Notes: generated from the letters alone by a model not told the origin. Positions 23,029-31,994 are shown, counted from the stretch's first letter. The stretch is 64,000 bases of DNA from Thalassobacillus_A hwangdonensis (GCF_042675915.1 NZ_JBHTKL010000005.1:124001-188000); one strand, 5' to 3'. A program made the numbers and translations.

Positions 23029-23441
23029 AGTGGTCTCCATACATAAAAAGGAAAATAATATTGCTGATGGGATTTTTCCTTTTGCTTACCGGCTGTTCAC
23101 CAGACTATGCAATTCTAACGAAAGAGGAAATAGAAAACATTCCGTCAGTTTCAAGTTATATTGATCAATTGGATAATGAGAAACCAAAATACAAAGGGTA
23201 TAAAGTCTTCGAACTCTCTGATAAACAACAAGTCGTTGTCATTTCTTCAGGAATGGCAAATAAAAAACTTAATGTACATAAGGTGGAGAGGACCAGTAAA
23301 GACACTGCGATTACTTTTGCCCAAACCCATATGGAAGATGATTCAAAATCAAATTCCTATACTGCAGTAAAACTAGACGAGGCTGTCGGTCCGATATTTG
23401 TGTATGAGCGTGTGCACTATGGTGGAGCGGAGAGGGACTAA
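23010..23441 (+). CDS. Lipoprotein of unknown function
   Basis: Residues IKRKIILLMGFFLLLTGC form a lipoprotein signal (lipobox LTGC), and the mature part is ~115 residues with mixed strands and helices. The best start is uncertain. ATG 23010 gives the basic n-region needed and overlaps the upstream gene. TTG 23061 has a better RBS (AAGGA) but would remove the basic residues. I list 23010. The mature domain (YKGYKVFELSDKQQVVVISSG) is the type often seen in peptide-stress or spore lipoproteins, but no family can be named. Confidence 0.6.
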   Translation: MDVSIIKWSPYIKRKIILLMGFFLLLTGCSPDYAILTKEEIENIPSVSSYIDQLDNEKPKYKGYKVFELSDKQQVVVISSGMANKKLNVHKVERTSKDTAITFAQTHMEDDSKSNSYTAVKLDEAVGPIFVYERVHYGGAERD

Positions 23442-23615
23442 AGTGGACTACCAATAGCTCACCTTATAAGGATGGAAGTAAACAAGATTTATCTTATAAT
23501 GCTGTTTCAGCAAGCATTTTTTAAGCTTAGTGACATTAAAAGAAAAATAGAAAAAACTACTTTGTGAAATAAATTTAGAATCGATCGCTTTCTAAAGGGA
23601 TTAGGGGGAGAAAAC

Positions 23616-24152
23616 TTGATAGGTTGGTTGATTATCGCATGCGAAGTTGGTTTCTGGGTGTTCGTTCTCGCAGGGTTGTTTGCGAGATACATATTAAAGA
23701 AGAAAAGGTTGGGCTTGTTCCTACTTATTTGTACACCACTCGTAGACATCGTTCTGCTTGTAGCGACGGTACTTGATTTGAAAAATGGTGCAGTGGCTAC
23801 CGAAATACATGGAATAGCGGCGGTTTATCTCGGAATCAGCGTAGCGTTCGGACACAGAATGATCAAGTGGGCCGACCAGAAATTTTATAAATTTGTACAT
23901 AAAGAAAAAGCCGAAGAAAAGATAAAGTTGTATGGTCGCGAAAAAGCGAAGCATGAACGGGAAGGGTGGTACCGCCACTTATTGGCCTGGATGATCGGTG
24001 CAGGTATCCTTGTTGCAATAACCATGTATATCGGAGACAGAGAGCAGACGGAAGCGTTGAAAATGACGCTGCAAGTATGGTCGATGGCTTTGGTTTTGGA
24101 TTTTGTCATCAGCTTCAGCTATACGATTTTTCCTAGTAGGCAAAAAGCGTAA
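23616..24152 (+). CDS. Membrane protein, YmcC-like
   Basis: TTG 23616 after GGGGGAG gives 178 residues. Two or three N-terminal helices (LIIACEVGFWVFVLAGLFARYILKKK..., LLICTPLVDIVLLVAT) lead to a cytosolic charged middle (KFVHKEKAEEKIKLYGREKAKHEREG). Two further helices close the protein. The opening resembles my memory of B. subtilis YmcC, an uncharacterised integral membrane protein. It is a single gene with its own terminator. Function unknown. Confidence 0.68.
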   Translation: MIGWLIIACEVGFWVFVLAGLFARYILKKKRLGLFLLICTPLVDIVLLVATVLDLKNGAVATEIHGIAAVYLGISVAFGHRMIKWADQKFYKFVHKEKAEEKIKLYGREKAKHEREGWYRHLLAWMIGAGILVAITMYIGDREQTEALKMTLQVWSMALVLDFVISFSYTIFPSRQKA

Positions 24153-24170
24153 GGGGGAGTTTCGTGAAGC

Positions 24171-24201
24171 AAAAAACACGTGAGATCACCCACGTGTTTT
24201 T
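24171..24201. terminator. Bidirectional Rho-independent terminator
   Basis: AAAAAACACGTG pairs with CACGTGTTTTT around AGATCACC. It is shared by the convergent membrane gene and acetyltransferase gene and overlaps the end of the latter. CACGTG here is stem sequence, not parS. Confidence 0.88.
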
Positions 24202-24752
24202 CTATGCTTCTCCCATTCCGACCGAAGCATGCCCATCTTGATCGCATCATAATATTCCCCGCCAACAATCCGTGCGTCACGTATCCGTGCTTCCTCAACC
24301 ATGCCGAGCTTTTCTGCTACCTTCACCATCCGGATGTTCCCCGACCATGAGGACATGCCGAGCCTGTGGAGATCCGTGTTTTCAAACAGGAAGTCGATCC
24401 ACATACGGTAGGCTTCGGTCCCGTAACCACCGTTCCAAAAGTTTTTGTCATAGATGACGATGCCGGTTTCCAGCCAGTCGGTGTTTTTGTCTACCCAATA
24501 AGCACCAACGTAGCCGATCAGTTTGTCATCAGCATAAATGATGAGCGTGTCCGGCACGTCTGGGCGGATTTCGGGATCGACCTCCCAGCTCGCACGGTAT
24601 TCATCTTTCGTCATTTGCATTTCAGGTATGTAAGGGCCATTCCACTTCTTCGCAGCTTGTTCTTCGTCTTCGTATTTCCAGTAATAAAGCGCATCAATTG
24701 CTTCTACAGATGCTTCTTTCAGTGTGACTTTTTTGCCTGTGATTTCAATCAT
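24186..24752 (-). CDS. GNAT family N-acetyltransferase (RimJ/RimL type)
   Basis: The 188-residue protein starts IEITGKKVTLKEASVEAIDA and keeps the RimJ-like pattern: IGYVGAYWVD, then GIVIYDKNFWNGGYGTEAY (acetyl-CoA pyrophosphate loop NGGYGTEA), and VAEKLGMVEEARIRDARIVGG. Members acetylate protein N-termini or small molecules. ATG 24752 is used, with AGAAGGAATACACCTA upstream; an in-frame extension to 24800 has no RBS. It is monocistronic. The substrate is not evident. Confidence 0.88.
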   Translation of the reverse strand: MIEITGKKVTLKEASVEAIDALYYWKYEDEEQAAKKWNGPYIPEMQMTKDEYRASWEVDPEIRPDVPDTLIIYADDKLIGYVGAYWVDKNTDWLETGIVIYDKNFWNGGYGTEAYRMWIDFLFENTDLHRLGMSSWSGNIRMVKVAEKLGMVEEARIRDARIVGGEYYDAIKMGMLRSEWEKHRKTRG

Positions 24753-24859
24753 TAGGTGTATTCCTTCTTTCTGACCATAAATAATTTGAGCAAAAAGCAC
24801 GACGGATTTGGGACGACCTGCTCAATAATTTTCGACAAGATTCATGCTATGATGGAATT

Positions 24860-24957
24860 GCCAACAACAAACAAGTGACCTCCTAAACCACTTTATCTGC
24901 TGGCGTAGCGGACGTTGACCACGCGTCCGTTTTTTCATGCAGACGGAGTGGTTTTTT
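24860..24957 (+). ncRNA. Candidate small RNA with nested hairpins
   Basis: An extended -10 (TGCTATGAT, 24845-24853) precedes a ~100-base ORF-free stretch. The inner hairpin CGGACG / CGTCCG (24909-24929) is followed by TTTTTT. An outer stem pairs AAACCACT (24885-24892) with AGTGGTTT (24947-24954) and TCTG with CAGA, ending in a second T-run. Two alternative terminator ends are therefore possible. The purine-poor 5' part (CCAACAACAAAC, then GACCTCC, complementary to a Shine-Dalgarno) suits a base-pairing regulator. I do not recognise it as a known Rfam family. Confidence 0.5.
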
Positions 24958-25027
24958 GTCTTTTAATAGATTCTACACGACTTGACGAAAGAAATCGATG
25001 AATAGAGAATGAGTAATGGGGTGAAGC

Positions 25028-25237
25028 GTGGTGTTCATCGGAAGACTATTATTTTTAGGAGGGCTTGCCTTTACTTTAGGGAGCCTGTTTGTGTTGATCG
25101 TCAGCATGTTTGGTAATAGTGATGGTGACATAGTTCCAGCTGTATTCGGTTTGGTAAACGGATTGATTGCAGCTGGTGTCGGGGACCTGGTCATTGATCT
25201 GAACTACAGGAGAATCCAGGAAGAGAAGGTTACATAA
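25028..25237 (+). CDS. Small two-TM membrane protein
   Basis: Tandem GTG codons at 25028/25031, with GGGGTGAAGC upstream, give 69 residues: helices FIGRLLFLGGLAFTLGSLFV and VPAVFGLVNGLIAAGVGDLV and a charged tail NYRRIQEEKVT. A strong terminator follows. Function unknown. Confidence 0.6.
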   Translation: MVFIGRLLFLGGLAFTLGSLFVLIVSMFGNSDGDIVPAVFGLVNGLIAAGVGDLVIDLNYRRIQEEKVT

Positions 25238-25248
25238 GGGTAAAAGTG

Positions 25249-25282
25249 AGGAGCTCAGAGAGGATATCTCTGAGCTCCTTTC
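25249..25282. terminator. Rho-independent terminator
   Basis: AGGAGCTCAGAGA / TCTCTGAGCTCCT stem with a weak T tail lies between convergent genes. Confidence 0.82.
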
Positions 25283-25286
25283 ATGT

Positions 25287-25484
25287 TCAATTAGAATTGT
25301 CTTCTTTCTGTTTGTATGTTTTCTCCAGCCTGGTGACATGTCCTTCCAGTTGCCCGAGTAATTTCGATAGTTGAGTGAGGTTTCGTTTCATTGCGATTCG
25401 ATAAGCTTCCAACACAGCCTGTGACGCTTCGACATTAGGTTCGTCTGTTTTTCTGCGGTGTAAAGGTACAAGATCGCCCACCAT
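25287..25484 (-). CDS. Small helical protein (65 aa)
   Basis: ATG 25484 after AAGGAGGTGTTC. The protein begins MVGDLVPLHRRKTDEPN and then forms a single charged amphipathic helix (ASQAVLEAYRIAMKRNLTQL...LEGHVTRLEKTYKQKED), likely a coiled coil. An in-frame extension to 25640 has no RBS and overlaps the divergent protease gene. I do not recognise the family; a small DNA- or protein-binding adaptor is possible. Confidence 0.62.
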   Translation of the reverse strand: MVGDLVPLHRRKTDEPNVEASQAVLEAYRIAMKRNLTQLSKLLGQLEGHVTRLEKTYKQKEDNSN

Positions 25485-25620
25485 GAACACCTCCTTGATG
25501 TTGTATACCCATATTTTTAAGAGAAAATGTGTTTTAATAGAAAAAAGGAAAATGCGCGTGGATGATTGATGACTTGTCCGCATACATTCAATAGGAGAGT
25601 GTTTTTCGGAGGTGGAGAGT

Positions 25621-26877
25621 ATGAAAAAACGGTTCGTCATCTGGGCCGGACTGCTTTTTGCAATTTATGCGACGTTGATGGGGTTCTACCTGCTGTCATG
25701 GGCGGATTTCGGGGTGCCGGATGCGTTGAAGGGGACTGGCGCTGACCCTGCGACATTCATGTCAGAGCGCGAACTTGAACTGAGTGCAGCGTATTCGCGC
25801 TATCAGGTCTTCGTGTCGTTTGTCGCGATGCCTTATGAATGGATCATCTATATCGGAGTGCTCGTATTCGGTGCTTCAGCCTTGTTCCGGAATACGAGTG
25901 AAAAAGTGTCACGGTTCACGTCGATCCAGGTGCCGATTTACGTGTTATTCTTATCGATTTTGACATGGGTGCTTACGTTCCCGATCGACTTCGCGCATCG
26001 CTGGTTTTCAGTGGAATATGGAATCTCGAATCAGACATTCTCCGGGTGGATGCGCGATCAGATGATCAGCTTCTGGCTGTCGACGTTAATTACGGCATTG
26101 CTGATCACTGCGCTGTATCTTCTGATTCGGAAATTCCCTAAGCGTTGGTGGCTGTTCGCATGGATGGGGCTCATCCCATTTTTGATTTTCATGATGTACA
26201 TCCAGCCGGTCGTCATCGATCCTTTGTACAACGATTTCTACGAGCTGCAGGATAAGGAGCTCGAAACTAAGATTCTCGCACTTGCCGATGAAGCGGATAT
26301 TCCGGCGGAGCGTGTGTATGAAGTGAACATGTCAGAAAAAACGAACGCGATGAACGCTTATGTGAACGGAATTGGCGACAATCTGCGCATCGTGCTTTGG
26401 GATACGACGCTGAATGGTCTTGAGGACCGGGAAGTGCTGTTCATCATGGCGCATGAAATAGGGCATTATGTGATGAACCATCTGTACTGGAACCTGTTTG
26501 GTGCGATTGCATCGAGTCTTGTATTGTTGTATCTAGGGTATAGACTGATTCACGTTGTACTCCGGAAGTGGGGAGATGCGTGGGGTGTAAGAGGTATCGA
26601 TGATATTGCTTCCCTGCCAGCATTGCTGTTAGTGGTCTCACTGCTGTCTTTTGTCTCGACCCCAGCTGAGCTGGCAATTTCGCGTAATGCGGAAAAAGCA
26701 GCGGATACGTATGCGATCGAGATGCTGGAGGATAAGGAAGCCGCTGTCGGCTCGTTCCAGAAACTAGCCGTTAACGGATTGAGTGACGTAAATCCTCCGG
26801 CGCTCGTCAAGTTCTTCCAATACGGCCATCCAACTTTAATGGAACGCATCAAAATGCTCGAAAACTACGAAAAATAG
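25621..26877 (+). CDS. M48 family CAAX-type zinc metalloprotease (YhfN-like)
   Basis: The 418-residue integral membrane enzyme has five or more hydrophobic helices in the N-terminal CAAX-protease domain. The M48 catalytic block is IMAHEIGHYVMNHLYWN (HExxH zinc site), and the third zinc ligand Glu and supporting motif lie in ISRNAEKAADTYAIEML. The C-terminal PALVKFFQYGHPTLMERI is the standard ending of Ste24-type proteases. These proteases act on membrane-associated or CAAX-like substrates with the active site facing the cytosol. The B. subtilis counterpart is YhfN, as I remember it. ATG 25621 follows GGAGGTGGAGAGT. Confidence 0.92.
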   Translation: MKKRFVIWAGLLFAIYATLMGFYLLSWADFGVPDALKGTGADPATFMSERELELSAAYSRYQVFVSFVAMPYEWIIYIGVLVFGASALFRNTSEKVSRFTSIQVPIYVLFLSILTWVLTFPIDFAHRWFSVEYGISNQTFSGWMRDQMISFWLSTLITALLITALYLLIRKFPKRWWLFAWMGLIPFLIFMMYIQPVVIDPLYNDFYELQDKELETKILALADEADIPAERVYEVNMSEKTNAMNAYVNGIGDNLRIVLWDTTLNGLEDREVLFIMAHEIGHYVMNHLYWNLFGAIASSLVLLYLGYRLIHVVLRKWGDAWGVRGIDDIASLPALLLVVSLLSFVSTPAELAISRNAEKAADTYAIEMLEDKEAAVGSFQKLAVNGLSDVNPPALVKFFQYGHPTLMERIKMLENYEK

Positions 26878-26885
26878 AGGGGATA

Positions 26886-26945
26886 ATCCCCCGCCACATT
26901 AACGCTTCACCGCACCGGGGGACAGTCCCTCAGCGCTTTAAAGTG
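26886..26945. repeat. Dispersed palindromic repeat, copy 4
   Basis: ATTAACGCTTCACCGCACC then GGGGGACAGTCCCTCAGCGC and TTTAA (core 26919-26928). It lies between a stop codon and a terminator. Confidence 0.8.
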
Positions 26946-26987
26946 AAAAAGAATGCCGGATCAAGTGTGGACTTGACCGGCATTTTT
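26946..26987. terminator. Rho-independent terminator
   Basis: AATGCCGGATCAAG pairs with CTTGACCGGCATT and is followed by TTTT. It sits between convergent genes and directly abuts repeat copy 4. Confidence 0.85.
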
Positions 26988-27063
26988 ACTTTGTTCATCA
27001 GAGGAACTTTTTGGAAAGATGTAAGTTGAAGTAGATTAATGTGGTGTTGTTTAATACAGAAGA

Positions 27064-27531
27064 TTAGCTAGTCATGAATTTTTTCAGTAGCTTAACATCA
27101 ATATCAAGCTCCGCTACCTTATCGGCTATATGCACAACTTTCGCCTGATTAACCGTATTCGCAGCTACTTGTTTCGATACGTTTTCCAACTTGTTGATAA
27201 TTGCTTGCTGTCCATCTTCAAGCTTGTCCAAGCGTCCCTCCATAGAGTCCATGCGCCCGTTAAAAGTCAGTTCCATAGAGTCCATACGACCGTTTAAGGA
27301 CAGTTCCATAGAGTCCAAGCGTCCCTTCATAGAATCCATGCGCCCATTTAAAGATAGGTCCATAGAGTCTATGCGTTCGTTTAAAGACAACTCCATAGAG
27401 TCCATACGGTCGTTTAATGAAAGGAACTTCTCATCCATAGCATCCATTCGATCATTTATTGGCTTCAGCTTTTGGTCAAACTTTTCGTCTAATAAATATG
27501 ACAGCATTTCCATAAGTTCTTTGTTTTCCAC
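27064..27531 (-). CDS. Hendecad-repeat coiled-coil protein
   Basis: The 155-residue protein has tandem 11-residue units such as SLNDRMDSMEL, SLNERIDSMDL and TFNGRMDSMEG, interspersed with 7-residue units (RLDSMEL, RLDKLED), from residue ~25 to ~110. Flanking helices MENKELMEMLSYLLDEKFDQKL and QVAANTVNQAKVVHIADKV complete it. Mixed 11/7 periodicity means a long right- and left-handed mixed coiled coil. GTG 27531 follows GGAGGTGAAAAC. Similar short repetitive proteins occur in Bacillus with no assigned role. The DNA repeats (27225-27425) make length variation between strains likely. Confidence 0.75.
   Translation of the reverse strand: MENKELMEMLSYLLDEKFDQKLKPINDRMDAMDEKFLSLNDRMDSMELSLNERIDSMDLSLNGRMDSMKGRLDSMELSLNGRMDSMELTFNGRMDSMEGRLDKLEDGQQAIINKLENVSKQVAANTVNQAKVVHIADKVAELDIDVKLLKKFMTS
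27225..27425 (-). repeat. 33-bp tandem coding repeat array
   Basis: Roughly six units of 33 bp containing ATAGAGTCCAT, with a few 21-bp units, encode the 11- and 7-residue repeats of the coiled-coil protein. The units differ by third-position changes, so they are not identical recent copies. Confidence 0.78.
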
Positions 27532-27885
27532 GTTTTCACCTCCTGGATTGATTATATCAAATGACGGTATTCTTAGCAGTTATTTCAGGTGAAAAAAATA
27601 GATGGAGTTTAGCGGTTCTCTAGCTAACATGAGGACCTTAGTTTCCAAATTTTACAGAAAAACTCGTTCTTTTTTCATTATTAAGGTGTAGAATATATCT
27701 TGCTTACATAAACCACCGATTCGATTCGTATGATGACTTTCGGGTGCGAAAAACGTCTTCATGCCATGAATACGACTTAAGGCGTAGAAGAAGTTTAGTC
27801 TCTAGACCGCTGCAGGCGTAATGGTCTTAAAGTATGATAAGAATGGTTTAAGTAATTCCATTAAATGGTACGGGGAGGAACAAAC
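27532..27885. other. 354-bp gap upstream of the RND exporter
   Basis: No gene longer than a few dozen codons with an RBS is seen. A weak -10 (TAGAAT, ~27690) and the small palindrome CCATTAAATGG just before the exporter RBS are the only candidate signals. I see no riboswitch or terminator. Probably leader/promoter sequence. Confidence 0.4.
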
Positions 27886-30800
27886 ATGCAACAAGTTACA
27901 AAGTGGGCTTTTCGTAATAAAACGGCGATGTCGTTATTCATCGTCATCATTCTGTTGAGCGGAACAGTGAGTTATTTTCGGTTGCCGATGGAATTTTTAC
28001 CGGAGGCGGATAACCCTCAGGTAACAGTCATTACATTCGGGCAGGGGATTGATGCGGAATCGATGACTGAAACGGTCACTGAACCCATCGAGCAGGTGGT
28101 ATCCTCGATCGCGGGTAAGTCATCGGTTTTATCTACAACGGGTGAAGGGTATTCTCAGATCACGCTGAATTTTGATTCGAAAAAAGATATGAAAGAAGCG
28201 AAGGAGGAAGTCGACAGTGCATTGACACAGGTCCAGCTTCCGGAAGGGGTAGGCAAACCGATGACCTCCCAGCTCAACACTTCCATGATTCCTGTAGGTC
28301 AGGTCTCTGTGACTTTTGACGACGGTCTTACGAAACAGAATGTCGAGCTCGCAAAGCAGGAGTTCACAGCGTTGTTTGAAGGGGAGGAGGGGTTATCCCA
28401 GGCAAGCTTGATGGGAGAAAATGCATCGTACATCAGTATTGATGTGGATGAACAAAAGCTGCAGGAAAACCAAATCCCACTCCAATCCGTGATGGGAGTC
28501 CTACAGGGGCAGAATCTTTCCATGACGGCTGGAAGCAGTACGATGGATGGAGAAGAGAGCACCATCAATGTCACGGATAATCTGCAATCGTTGGAAGTGC
28601 TTGAAAACCTTCCATTGGCAGCTCAATCTCCTGAGGCGAGTAGCTTGAGGCTGAAAGATGTTGCAACCGTGGAGCGCGTCAAACAGGAAGACACGATTGC
28701 GCGGGTCAATGGAAAGGAAGCACTGGCATTTGTCATCTTCAAGGAAAGTAATGCAAGTGAAGTGGATGCCGGCAATCAAGTAGAAGCTACGGTAGAAAAA
28801 ATCAACGAAGACTTCAAGGGAGCGGAAGCCACGACATTGTTCACGACTGGTGATATGGTTAAAAGCTCTGTGAACTCGATGGTCCGTGAAGTAGGACTTG
28901 GTGCGTTGTTTGCAACCCTTGTCATCCTGCTGTTTTTAAGAAGAACGAAGCCAACATTGATTACGGCAATTTCGATTCCGTTGTCATTGGCTTTGACGCT
29001 TTTCCTACTGTGGTTGTCAGGTGTCACGCTGAACATCCTGACACTTGGAGGCGTGGCCGTTGCTGTCGGTCGTCTCGTGGATGACAGCATCGTAGTTGTC
29101 GAAAATATTTTCAGGCGCAGTCAGAATAAACAGCTTACCAAAGAGATCGTACTTGATGCTACGAAGGAAGTTTCGAGGGCAATCACATCCTCCACGCTCA
29201 TTACGGTTGCAGTATTTTTGCCAATGGGACTGGTGAATGGCTCTCTGAAAGCATTCCTACTGCCGTTCGGCTTGACGGTTTCGTACTCCTTACTTGCGTC
29301 TTTGCTGGTAGCAATTGCGGTGGTACCTATCATGAGCCAGGCGATGCTGAAAAATACGACATTACCCCCTCACCACAAACCGGAACGCTACCTGCGAGTG
29401 CTCAAGTGGTCGTTGAACCATAAGTTCGTACCGATTCTGACTGCTGTCGTCGTGCTTATCGGTTCGGTTGCGCTTTATATCACCATGCCGAAGGCGGCAA
29501 CAAGTGCGAGTGATGCTTCGCTCGTCCAGGTTGAAACGGAATTTGAAAGTGATACACCTAAAGAAACCATCCTGGACCGTCTGAAGGATATTGAATCATC
29601 ATTGATGGATATAGAGGGATCCGATTATTTGATCACTCAATACGGATCCAGTGAAGAAGAAGCACGCTTTGGTTCAGTGAGCGACCCGAACAAGGTCATT
29701 TACACGATCATTATGAAAGAAGATGGCGATGCGGAAGCTTATATCGAGCAGGTAAATGAGTTGAAGAAAAAAGAAAAAGACGTCCAGATCACAGCGTTTG
29801 TGTCATCCATGTTCGGTGGGTCTGCGAACTCATCCATTACGTATGATATCGTCGGCAATGACAGTAAGCAGTTGATCGAAACGTCGAATACGCTGATGAA
29901 TCAAATCGAGGAAGTGGATGGGGTTAAAAAAGTATCGAGCAACCAGGATCAGACCTCCCCTGTCTATACGGTAGAAGTAGATGCAGCAAAAGCAAACACT
30001 CAGCAAACCGCAATGCAGATCCGAAGCTTTTTAGAAGCTCAGCCGATCGGGATGGTGGAAGTGGACGGTCAGAAGCTGCCGGTCGTCCTGAATGCCAAGA
30101 AGAACCCAGAATCCTTCTCTGAACTTAAGGAACTACCGATTGCGACAGCACAGGGACTTGTTCCACTTTCTGAGGTAGCAACCATTGTTGAGGAGGAAAA
30201 ACCAAGCACCATCCTTCATAAAAATGGGGATCTGTACGTCCGTATCTCAGCAGAAGTGGATGCAGAAAAGTTGTCAGTCATTGCAAGAAGCATCGATGAA
30301 AAAATCAAGGGAGTGGATCTTCCTGATGGAGTCGACATCAGTGTGGGAGGCGCATCCCAGCAGCAGGCTAGTGATTTCCAAGACTTAGGGCTGACTATGC
30401 TTGCATCGATCCTGATCGTTTTCTTGATCATGGTCATTACGTTCAAGACGATCCGTGCACCTCTGGCGATTCTTATTACACTGCCACTTGCATCGATTGG
30501 AGCGGTGCTCGGGTTGCTGATTGCCCGTGTACCTGCTGACCCGACTGCATTGATCGGTGCATTGATGCTGATTGGAATCGTCGTGACGAACGCCATCGTG
30601 CTGATTGACCGAGTCAAACAGAACGAAGAAACGATGATCATCCGTGATGCAATTATCGAAGCTTGTGGAACGCGTTTGCGTCCTGTTCTGATGACAGCGA
30701 TTGCGACTATCTGTGCAATGCTGCCGCTTCTGTTCGGCCATTCCGAAGCAGGAAGCCTAGTGTCCAAGTCACTTGCAGTAGTCGTAATTGGTGGATTGGC

Positions 30801-30918
30801 TGGAGCAACGGTATTGACGCTGGTCATCGTACCTGTCTTTTATGAGTTGTTACACTTCAAAAAATCAAAACGTCAACGACAGGAACAAGTTATGGTGGAA
30901 CATAAAATTGCTAACTGA
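27886..30918 (+). CDS. RND family efflux transporter (SwrC/YerP-like)
   Basis: The 1010-residue protein has the RND duplication: two six-helix halves with two large extracellular loops. N-terminal helix MSLFIVIILLSGTVSYFRLP is followed by PQVTVITFGQGIDAESMTETVTEPIE. In helix 4 lies VGRLVDDSIVVVENIFR with the proton-relay Asp pair. Helix 10 region IGIVVTNAIVLIDRVKQ is the matching signature. Solo RND exporters in Firmicutes, such as B. subtilis SwrC, export surfactants, antibiotics or lipids without outer-membrane partners; no membrane fusion protein is encoded beside it. ATG 27886 has GGGGAGGA upstream. Confidence 0.92.
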   Translation: MQQVTKWAFRNKTAMSLFIVIILLSGTVSYFRLPMEFLPEADNPQVTVITFGQGIDAESMTETVTEPIEQVVSSIAGKSSVLSTTGEGYSQITLNFDSKKDMKEAKEEVDSALTQVQLPEGVGKPMTSQLNTSMIPVGQVSVTFDDGLTKQNVELAKQEFTALFEGEEGLSQASLMGENASYISIDVDEQKLQENQIPLQSVMGVLQGQNLSMTAGSSTMDGEESTINVTDNLQSLEVLENLPLAAQSPEASSLRLKDVATVERVKQEDTIARVNGKEALAFVIFKESNASEVDAGNQVEATVEKINEDFKGAEATTLFTTGDMVKSSVNSMVREVGLGALFATLVILLFLRRTKPTLITAISIPLSLALTLFLLWLSGVTLNILTLGGVAVAVGRLVDDSIVVVENIFRRSQNKQLTKEIVLDATKEVSRAITSSTLITVAVFLPMGLVNGSLKAFLLPFGLTVSYSLLASLLVAIAVVPIMSQAMLKNTTLPPHHKPERYLRVLKWSLNHKFVPILTAVVVLIGSVALYITMPKAATSASDASLVQVETEFESDTPKETILDRLKDIESSLMDIEGSDYLITQYGSSEEEARFGSVSDPNKVIYTIIMKEDGDAEAYIEQVNELKKKEKDVQITAFVSSMFGGSANSSITYDIVGNDSKQLIETSNTLMNQIEEVDGVKKVSSNQDQTSPVYTVEVDAAKANTQQTAMQIRSFLEAQPIGMVEVDGQKLPVVLNAKKNPESFSELKELPIATAQGLVPLSEVATIVEEEKPSTILHKNGDLYVRISAEVDAEKLSVIARSIDEKIKGVDLPDGVDISVGGASQQQASDFQDLGLTMLASILIVFLIMVITFKTIRAPLAILITLPLASIGAVLGLLIARVPADPTALIGALMLIGIVVTNAIVLIDRVKQNEETMIIRDAIIEACGTRLRPVLMTAIATICAMLPLLFGHSEAGSLVSKSLAVVVIGGLAGATVLTLVIVPVFYELLHFKKSKRQRQEQVMVEHKIAN

Positions 30919-30932
30919 ATTTAGTAAGATCG

Positions 30933-30973
30933 AAACAGCCCATCAATCCCTAAGATTGATGGGCTGTTTCTTT
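30933..30973 (+). terminator. Rho-independent terminator
   Basis: AAACAGCCCATCAATC pairs with GATTGATGGGCTGTTT: a strong 16-bp stem with a T-run. Confidence 0.92.
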
Positions 30974-30982
30974 GGATAACAC

Positions 30983-31068
30983 AGGGGAAAATTCCCCACC
31001 AAAGTAAAGCATTAACGCAACGGGGGACAGTCCCTCACTACAGTAAAGCGTTAATGTGATGAGGTTCC
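30983..31068. repeat. Dispersed palindromic repeat, copy 5
   Basis: GGGGAAAATTCCCC, then GTAAAGCATTAACGCAAC and GGGGGACAGTCCCTC (core 31024-31033), then a second GTAAAGCGTTAATG. The unit is longer than the other copies and may hold two partial units. Confidence 0.75.
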
Positions 31069-31189
31069 TTTGGTGCGTTTATGTATTATCTTGTAAGGTA
31101 TGTTACTTTGAGGACTTTTAAAAAATTCCAGCGCCTAGTATACTATGGGACATTGTCTTCATTACTTGCATCATAGGGAGGGGTACATC

Positions 31190-31924
31190 ATGGCTTTAGG
31201 ATGTCTCGGTTCATTATTACTTATCAGCCTTGTCATATGGGCTTTTCAATTCAATTTATATGTGGGGATTATTGCGATTATCGCTGGATTTGCACTCCTT
31301 GCCTACAAGCACACCCTCAAGATTTCAGGCGCAGTTCTGCTTCTTGTATTTATGATCTGGTCTTTCACCGTGCACTGGATTCTTGGAATTGTCAGTATTG
31401 TGATCAGCGGGATCTTTTTCTTCCGGGAAGCGTTTAAGGCATTAGATGAATTCGTAAAGAAGAGTAACATGGAGAAGTTGAAGAAGCAGGAAAGCTTCGG
31501 GAACTGCCACGCTTTCAGTGGTGAATATTACAAAATGGTCATCGTCGATGAAGCGGAAGATCGATTCGCTTTTTTTGATGGAGGAGATGACTATGAGGTC
31601 TACCCGATCAGTGATCTTGTGGACGTACATATGCATACAGAGGATGATTACAGCTTAAGTAGCAGTACTGGTGTGAGTACAACAGGAGCCATGGTTGGAG
31701 GAGCCATCGGTGGAGGTCTTGGTGCGCTGGCAGGTGGCGTCCGCAAAAAGCACCGGGTTGTGCATGAAATAGATCGCCTGGCGATCCGTCTGATTATGAA
31801 AGGCCGTCCGAATATCGTAATTGAGTTCGTGGATACAACTGTAAGTAAGAACAGCTTTACCTTCCAAAAAGCATCCGAACAAGCAGAAGGGCTCTACACT
31901 ACGTTAACGGAAAGGATGCATTAG
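31190..31924 (+). CDS. Membrane protein with glycine-zipper segment
   Basis: ATG 31190 after AGGGAGGGG gives 244 residues: three hydrophobic helices (residues ~5-75), then a soluble region. That region contains DEAEDRFAFFDGGDDYEVYPIS and a glycine zipper (STTGAMVGGAIGGGLGALAG, residues ~165-185). It closes with a domain rich in strands (IRLIMKGRPNIVIEFVDTTV). Glycine zippers pack in membranes, so a fourth membrane-associated segment is likely. I do not recognise the family; it is a single gene. Confidence 0.65.
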   Translation: MALGCLGSLLLISLVIWAFQFNLYVGIIAIIAGFALLAYKHTLKISGAVLLLVFMIWSFTVHWILGIVSIVISGIFFFREAFKALDEFVKKSNMEKLKKQESFGNCHAFSGEYYKMVIVDEAEDRFAFFDGGDDYEVYPISDLVDVHMHTEDDYSLSSSTGVSTTGAMVGGAIGGGLGALAGGVRKKHRVVHEIDRLAIRLIMKGRPNIVIEFVDTTVSKNSFTFQKASEQAEGLYTTLTERMH

Positions 31925-31994
31925 TTAAGGGCTTTTACCTTCCTATGTTGTGTTAATATGGAAATAACAGTAATTGATGGAGTGGAGGGGTTCG

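Noticed and set aside
27225..27425. CRISPR array or minisatellite
   Set aside because: The repeats are contiguous without spacers, lie fully inside an intact reading frame and encode coiled-coil units.
30216..30827. 203-codon minus-strand open frame inside the RND exporter gene
   Set aside because: It is the complementary shadow of a strongly conserved plus-strand RND gene, with no RBS and a low-complexity Ser/Thr/Ile translation.
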